From positions 166,521 to 230,520 of the forward strand of contig MNCI01029178.1 of NCBI GenBank assembly GCA_015680685.1: 64,000 nt of DNA, written 5' to 3'. The position numbers and the translations under genes are program-made. Positions 58,971-64,000 of the stretch are shown here, one piece after another (the stretch's first letter is position 1; every line of letters starts with the position of its first letter). Origin of the DNA: Gnetum montanum (Eukaryota > Streptophyta > Gnetopsida > Gnetales > Gnetaceae). Under the pieces are notes generated by a model. The model was not told the origin of the DNA. It was given only the letters and a program-made list of their open reading frames with translations, and ran no database searches.

Positions 58971-61900
58971 ATGTCACCTAAGGTTAAAGGAAAGAACGCT
59001 AAGTTGGCTAGGATTGACGAGATGCAGGAGAGTTTGTAGTGGATTTCACAAGCCAGAGTAGAAGCTCTGGACGTTACTCTGCTTAACCGGTAAGTTGTTG
59101 TCCACCCTTTTATGCTATTATCTTGTTTGCTGCAGCATCATGGTTTGTATATTTTGGATTCTTATGTTGGTCGGGCACTAATGTCTATTTGTACACACTG
59201 AACTATTGTTATGAAGGTTTAGGCGATAAGGAATAATGTTGTACAGAGATAATGTATAGTGTGTAGATGTAATGTAATCAGATTTCTGCAATAATTATAT
59301 ATTGCATCGGAGTAATACGCAGTATTTGCTTTCATTGCCATTGTCAGAGACGGACCTTGAGCTGTTACAAGGGTTTAGGCGATTTTGGCTATGCACCTCC
59401 AGTATACGTTGTATTTTTCTAGGAATTGTGTGAGCCCTAGTGTGGCGTAACAAATATTCATGTCTATATTTGGTCTAACAGTAGTAAATTTGTATTCTAT
59501 AGTATTATGCTAAAGCCTGTCCTAATCATTTTGGACATCGTGGGCGTTCTGCGCTACGTTCATGTCCCCGCGGCCAATGTTCCTCCTCCTCATGCTCGTC
59601 TCATGGAGGAGGCGGTGTGGTTCTGAAGAGGCATGCAGGAGTTTTTGCAATTTTTGCTTCGAACTATAACGTAATCGTTTGGTTGCATCTACCAACAATG
59701 AAGCTATTGATATTTTAGAGATGTTATTGGTTGGTTCGACACAGAGCGTCTTAGCATTTTTTTCAGACAGCGCGATTGAAACTATGCACGTGCAAGACCA
59801 TCAACAGAATGTCAGGGGTTTAAGGCGTTTAAACTGGATCTAGGAAATACCTAGATTTAACTGTTATCACTCCTATAACACATTGTTTGTGGCCTGTCAT
59901 CCCACAACTTATTTCCAAAATCCACCTAGTACCGTGCATTACGCAGGCGGGTAAGTTTCGTTTCACTTCACAGTATTGTAACGCTAACTACTGTTTAGAT
60001 GCGTATTGAGCGTAAAGAGTTGTTTGTGTTTCTGGCATAGGTTTTTTATCAATGAAAATGGTCTTATGGGCAATAATGATACATTATCGTTGGCTGAGAG
60101 AGCTATAAGGGAGTTTACCTCCATCAGCAACGTGTGGGCTGCCGTCATCGAACATCTGGCATTCGAGATCCCAGAATATCCTACCCGTTATGCCAACTTC
60201 TTTTCTAGGTGCAAGAAACTTGGATGGCTGGATAGGGAGTGGACTTTGGATCCTCCCCTTACTGTTGCGGATGTATGAAGGAAAATTCCTGCATTTCCTT
60301 TACCTTTGGGGCCTTGTAAGCTTTGTGGTAATGATGAATTGGATCAACATTTTTCAATGTGTGATGATGATGTGAAGTCATCTTAGTTTAACTATGGTTT
60401 CATGTTAATAGTTAGGGAATCATGGAAGATTATGATAATGGCTTCTGATCACGAGGCCAGTAGTCTCTTCTTCCATTATGGTAACATAAAGGAGGCACAA
60501 CGTTGGCTCGGCCATAGGGCGGCCCCAATTGTAGTAACTAATAACATTCGTGAAGTTGGACTGATAGACCTTTTCTTGGCCATAACCCCTGATGCTACTG
60601 CAGGTGAAATGTTGACCCTAGTCAACTCCTTTAGCGAGGAAGCTGAGCGTCTCTACATACACGTACGTAATGTGTGCGTAAATTTTGACATTGACGCTCA
60701 GCTATTCGCCAATCTCTTTGAGGTTCCCTCTGATGGTTTTCCCATAGATGAAAAGTCAAAGAGGAGCTCCAAGCTTCAGAAAGAGATAGAGGAGTGGCTG
60801 GGGGTTCAGAAAGAAACTAAGGGGATCCCCAACGATAGGATTGTATTGGAGGTGGCCAACACCATTTACCCCCTTTTTCAAACCTAGGCCTTCCCTAAGA
60901 CACTCTCGCAAGGGAGATTCCTCACCATCGAGTAGGCCTAAATTATGCAAGAGGTCTTAGAGGAGAGGACACGATTCAATTGGGCGAGCTATTTTGCGAA
61001 AGGCTTGCAAGTTGAGATGGTTAGGCTTCGCCAGAAGCTTGAAACCCGTTTCAACGTGCATTTTGTCTTCTTCATAGCTTGCTTTCGATGTTTTGCTGAA
61101 TTTCTGATGGTCCAGAAGAATGGGGTCTGGGTGCAACAAGATCGCACCCAGATTTCTAAACCATGGATCTCCCATATTTTCAGCACTATCTGGTCATAAG
61201 ACCCTCTTGAGGAGATTGGGGAGTCGTTGTCGGTAATGACTAGGAGTATGGCTGCACCTCAAACGCATGACCAAGATAGTGTGGGTGGATCTCCCCCCTC
61301 TTACACCAACGATGTGTCGAGAGGGAAGCGCCTAGCTGCTGAGATAGTGGATTCGTCAGTGCCACAGAAAAAGCCTCATTTAAACGAGGGATCTACCGAG
61401 CTAGTGGGTGGTGTCGAGAAAAAGATGCAAATCAGGTTCCAGCGGAGTATCCTTCCGAGCGGTATGTGTCCAAATGTGTTGGCGGTTATGATTTGCATAG
61501 AGACTATAGCGTAACATTTGCTGAACAAAAGTGAAATCTTTTGTTAACTAGTCATGTTGTATAACAGTGAGGGAAAAGGTTTTAGACCGGTTGACCTCTG
61601 AAACAAGGGCTATGGTCTTACGGCATAGAGAAGGGGCCTCAGTCTCGAAAGAAGAGGCCCCAATTAATAAGGCAAGCAGTGCACAACCTCCTACGCGTGA
61701 AGAGGAAATAGCTGTGGAGGATGTCGAAGTCCTTTCAGCTGGAATTAACCAAGGCAAGCGGTTTGTTGCTTGGATAAAATTAATTTTTATTTTGTACTGG
61801 TTATCGTAATGTCTCAGTCTTACCTTTTATTCTGCATAACAGGTGACCAGAGTGTGCCCTTGACAGCGGTGGCAACTCAATCCTAGGGATAATTTCCTGA

Positions 61901-63173
61901 TAAATTCACCTTTATGAAAGGCGTCGTTCAAGATATGATCGGTCGCTTAGAGCGAATCAATCCTGAAGCTGGTACGCTATAATCATTAAGTAGAGGTTAT
62001 TTTATTGTGGAATTACACTATTTAATTATGCCTAACTGTTATTTTCATGTTATTAGGAGCTCGCCTCATATGGGACCCATCAGAGCCTATCGATTTAGAC
62101 ACTGTCGAGCCCTCATCAGAAGCGACCATTGTGCCATACAACATTTATGATGAGATGTGTAAATGTGCTTTACGCTCAACTCACTCTTTATGGGAGTGTC
62201 AGAGTGTAAATGAGGACCTCTAGAAGAGATTGCACAGGTCGGAGAAGGAGAGAGTGGCTCTATGCGATGAGGTCGGGGATTTAAGATCACAGAATGAATT
62301 CCTGCAAGCCCAGAAGATGAGAAGCGGGGACTAGAGAACAGCTATCATTGACTATGCCCATTATTGGGCTGTCATCACAAACAGTGTCCAAACTAGTCGT
62401 GAACTGGTTGAACAGCATATGCAAATGGACCTCCTTGCTCAGAAGAACCAGGACTGGAAGGACTTTAGCGAGAGTATTCAAGAGTGGGGGCAGACGCAAA
62501 AAGATCACAAACAGGTCTACAAACGAGAAAGCGCTACCTACCGTCAACATTATAGGGACTCTGCCATTGAGGCTTAATCCTTTTGGTTGTTTCTCGATGT
62601 TATAGGTGCTTCCAAGGCATTTGAAAAGTTCCAGGAGCAAGTGACAGTGAGTGCCTCTCCGAAAAGGGAAGTGACTCTTCCTGGAGGTGAGACTACCGTC
62701 CCCTTCTTTCTTTCCTTAACCACCCCGATGGACTCCCGTGGAGAAGGGGAAGGTCAAGGCTGGAACTAATCTAGGGGATGGGGTTTGGTCTGAGCTTACT
62801 GAGGACGAAATCATGCGACGTCTGTGGATCGGCTTAGAACAAGTCCCCTTTGCTGCTGATGCAGGACCATCACAGGTAAGTGTAGTATTATTACATTTTT
62901 TATACCTAGTTTTGATGATGATGTTAATCTATATACCATGTCTGATCACAGGAACAACCTGAGGAGATTCCTCGACAGGATGAAGCTAATGAAGGTGGTG
63001 GTCCTCATGAAGAGGGCTTATAGGAAATAGAGCGCATTGAATGGTCCCACGAAGAGGACCGTCCTTATGAAGGTGTTCCTCATGCAAAGAGTGGCCTCTA
63101 TCAGGATGACCTCCTCAGAGTAAAAGTTGAACTAGGGGATACAGGAGACAGTGGTAGTAAGGGGGATGCATAA
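58971..63173 (+). pseudogene. Multi-exon coding region of unknown function opposite E pol
   Basis: It starts MSPKVKGKNAKLARIDEMQE at 58,971 and has a clear donor at 59,090 (AACCG/GTAAGTTG). Later exons contain CHPTTYFQNPPSTVHYAG, SLAERAIREFTSISNVWAAV, EFEIPEYP-like and CKLCGNDELDQHFSMC (CX2CX7HX3C). EVGLIDLFLAITPDATAG, NFDIDAQLFANLFEVPSDGF, a long helical part (KRLHRSEKERVALCDEVGDL; DWKDFSESIQEWGQTQKDH) and an acidic tail ending GDTGDSGSKGDA with TAA at 63,171 follow. Introns with matching GT-AG ends: 61,462-61,567, 61,761-61,842, 61,972-62,056 and 62,876-62,951. Three or more in-frame stops (TGA, TAG) fit decay. The general layout (basic start, helical middle) recalls the extra ORFs of A, B, D and N, but homology is not shown. 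Confidence 0.6.
62876..62951 (+). other. Short intron in the E-opposite gene
   Basis: CCATCACAG/GTAAGTGTAG ... GATCACAG/GAACAACC: consensus donor and acceptor, 76 bp, AT-rich. Joining keeps the frame (GPSQ then EQPEEIPRQD), the best single proof that this region was a spliced gene. Confidence 0.75.
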
Positions 63174-63329
63174 TGAATTAGCCTCGGGTTTTATCATGGT
63201 GTAATAAGACAAGAGACTATATTTCTTTCTTTTAACATATTTGAGACAAATTTCAGTATTAATGTTAATGTTCTTTTTGTTGCTTTCTCTTTATGTAAAA
63301 CGTATCGTAGGTTTTAACGTTATGATAAA

Positions 63330-63870
63330 TTGTGATTAGTTTTAAAAGCGTAGCGTCAATGTGGTTACTAGTTTGAAGCCATTGCGGGCTATTAAATTGT
63401 CTACATGTAGAGCATAAATAACATTGTTAGTTTAGGGCCATTTCGGGCCTTGTATAGTTTAAAGCCTTTTCGGGCCTTTTTCTTTTTTTAGTAGTTTAAG
63501 GTGCCAAGCGTAAACGAATTTCTAGTATAGAGCATAAAGGAAATTCAAGTACAGAGCATAAATGACATTGCTAGTTTAAGGCCATTTCGGGCCCTGGATA
63601 GTTTAAGGCCGTTTCAGGCCTCCTATTTTTTTTCTTTAGTTTAAGGTATGAAGAGTAAAAGTAAATTGGATTCCAGTATAAAGCGTGAATGAAATTTGCA
63701 TTCCAAGCGTAAATGGGATTTAGATACCAAGAGTAAATGAAATTGCTAGTTTAAGGCCATTTCGGGCCGTAGCTGATTAGTTTAGGGCAATTTCGGGCCT
63801 TTGCATAATTCAGGTGCAAAGTGTAGATAAGGTTGCTAGTTTAAGGCCATTTCGGGCCTTTTCTAGTAGG
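63330..63870 (+). repeat. Interspersed repeats beyond the E-opposite gene
   Basis: Two short motifs alternate. About eight units of CTAGTTTAAGGCCATTTCGG (followed by GCC) lie for example at 63,569, 63,742 and 63,832. Between them are units like AAGCGTAAATGAAATT, at for example 63,505, 63,680 and 63,705. The AGCGTAA core is that of the U3 array of the E LTR. No gene is seen from 63,174 to the window end. Confidence 0.8.
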
Positions 63871-64000
63871 AGTAATAAAATACAAACATAAAGCTAAACA
63901 CAAAGATAAACATGAGCGTAATGAGATTAGCTAGTGGAAAGCATAAGCACATGCGTAAACATAAGAAGTATAAACAGTAAGCATAAATAGAATGGATGAT

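Larger units (their letters stand above)
52898..64000 (-). mobile_element. Element E, Tat-like retrotransposon (partial in the window)
   Basis: This is the youngest element, with much more CpG and longer frames. In minus orientation: pol 58,330-54,737 (RT, RNase H, second RNase H, integrase), a repeat-rich 3' UTR, and LTR (about 52,898-54,300). A second RNase H plus YVDDI.VKS in RT marks the Tat lineage. Gag and protease are not recognised. Upstream of pol lies a plus-strand gene (58,971-63,173) and repeats up to the window end. I place these in E because repeats of one type and one orientation occur at 54.4, 58.5-58.7 and 63.3-63.9 kb, but a separate element is possible. Confidence 0.65.

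Noticed and set aside
60957-61186. Minus-strand frames within the E-opposite gene
   Set aside because: They mirror the plus-strand exons, which have matching splice sites and continuous motifs.

Overview
The window looks like intergenic DNA of a seed plant with a very large genome. A gymnosperm is plausible, but no host gene is present to prove it. I see no intact host gene, rRNA, tRNA or CRISPR array. Nearly everything is old, nested LTR retrotransposon sequence, AT-rich and CpG-poor, with many stop codons of the kind left by C-to-T decay. The domain order and motifs are those of plant Ty3/gypsy elements. The older families have an FMDD-type reverse transcriptase, a tRNA-Asp-like primer site and an extra ORF after integrase, so they look Athila-like. 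The youngest element has YVDD and two RNase H domains, so it looks Tat-like.

The nesting can be read from LTR ends and target-site duplications (TSDs). Element A (minus, 59-9,656, resuming at 51,320) is the oldest. Element B (minus, 9,657-51,319, TSD ATTAT/GTTAT) sits in the 5' untranslated region (UTR) of A. Element D (plus, 24,350-49,867, TSD ATAAG) sits in the 5' LTR of B. Element N (minus, 29,063-42,310, TSD ATAGT) sits in the integrase of D. A solo LTR of the N family (50,070-50,897, TSD CTCAA/CTAAA) lies in the same B LTR. A TGTTGG...CCAACA solo LTR (11,220-14,789, TSD CTATT) splits the extra ORF of B and itself contains a 2.7-kb element carrying a captured piece of a TM9 (nonaspanin) gene. 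A relative of that element (47,160 to about 49,327) lies at the 3' end of D and carries a different GC-richer insert. Element C (plus, from 51,362) is cut in its gag gene by the Tat-like element E (minus, from about 52,898).

A, B, D and N share one plan: LTR, primer site, gag with a highly charged stretch, (protease), RT-RNase H, integrase, spacer, extra ORF, LTR. The spacer before the extra ORF holds the most interesting signal. In all four copies it contains a palindrome cluster and TATA box like those of the LTR, then a 5' splice donor (GGTAAG), then 300-345 bp later a 3' splice acceptor (YAG) that directly abuts the ATG of the extra ORF. This looks like a built-in second transcription unit with a leader intron. 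The palindromic core is family specific (GATATC in A/B/D, CATCGATG-like in N) and is the same in the LTR and in the internal promoter of each family.

Element E has a nearly continuous pol (58,330 down to 54,737) with RT, RNase H, a second RNase H and integrase. A multi-exon, intron-containing coding region of unknown function lies on the opposite strand (58,971-63,173). It is bordered by short interspersed repeats of the same type as those beyond the integrase end of E. An N at 56,431 lies between two near-identical 164-bp copies and is very probably an unmerged assembly gap.
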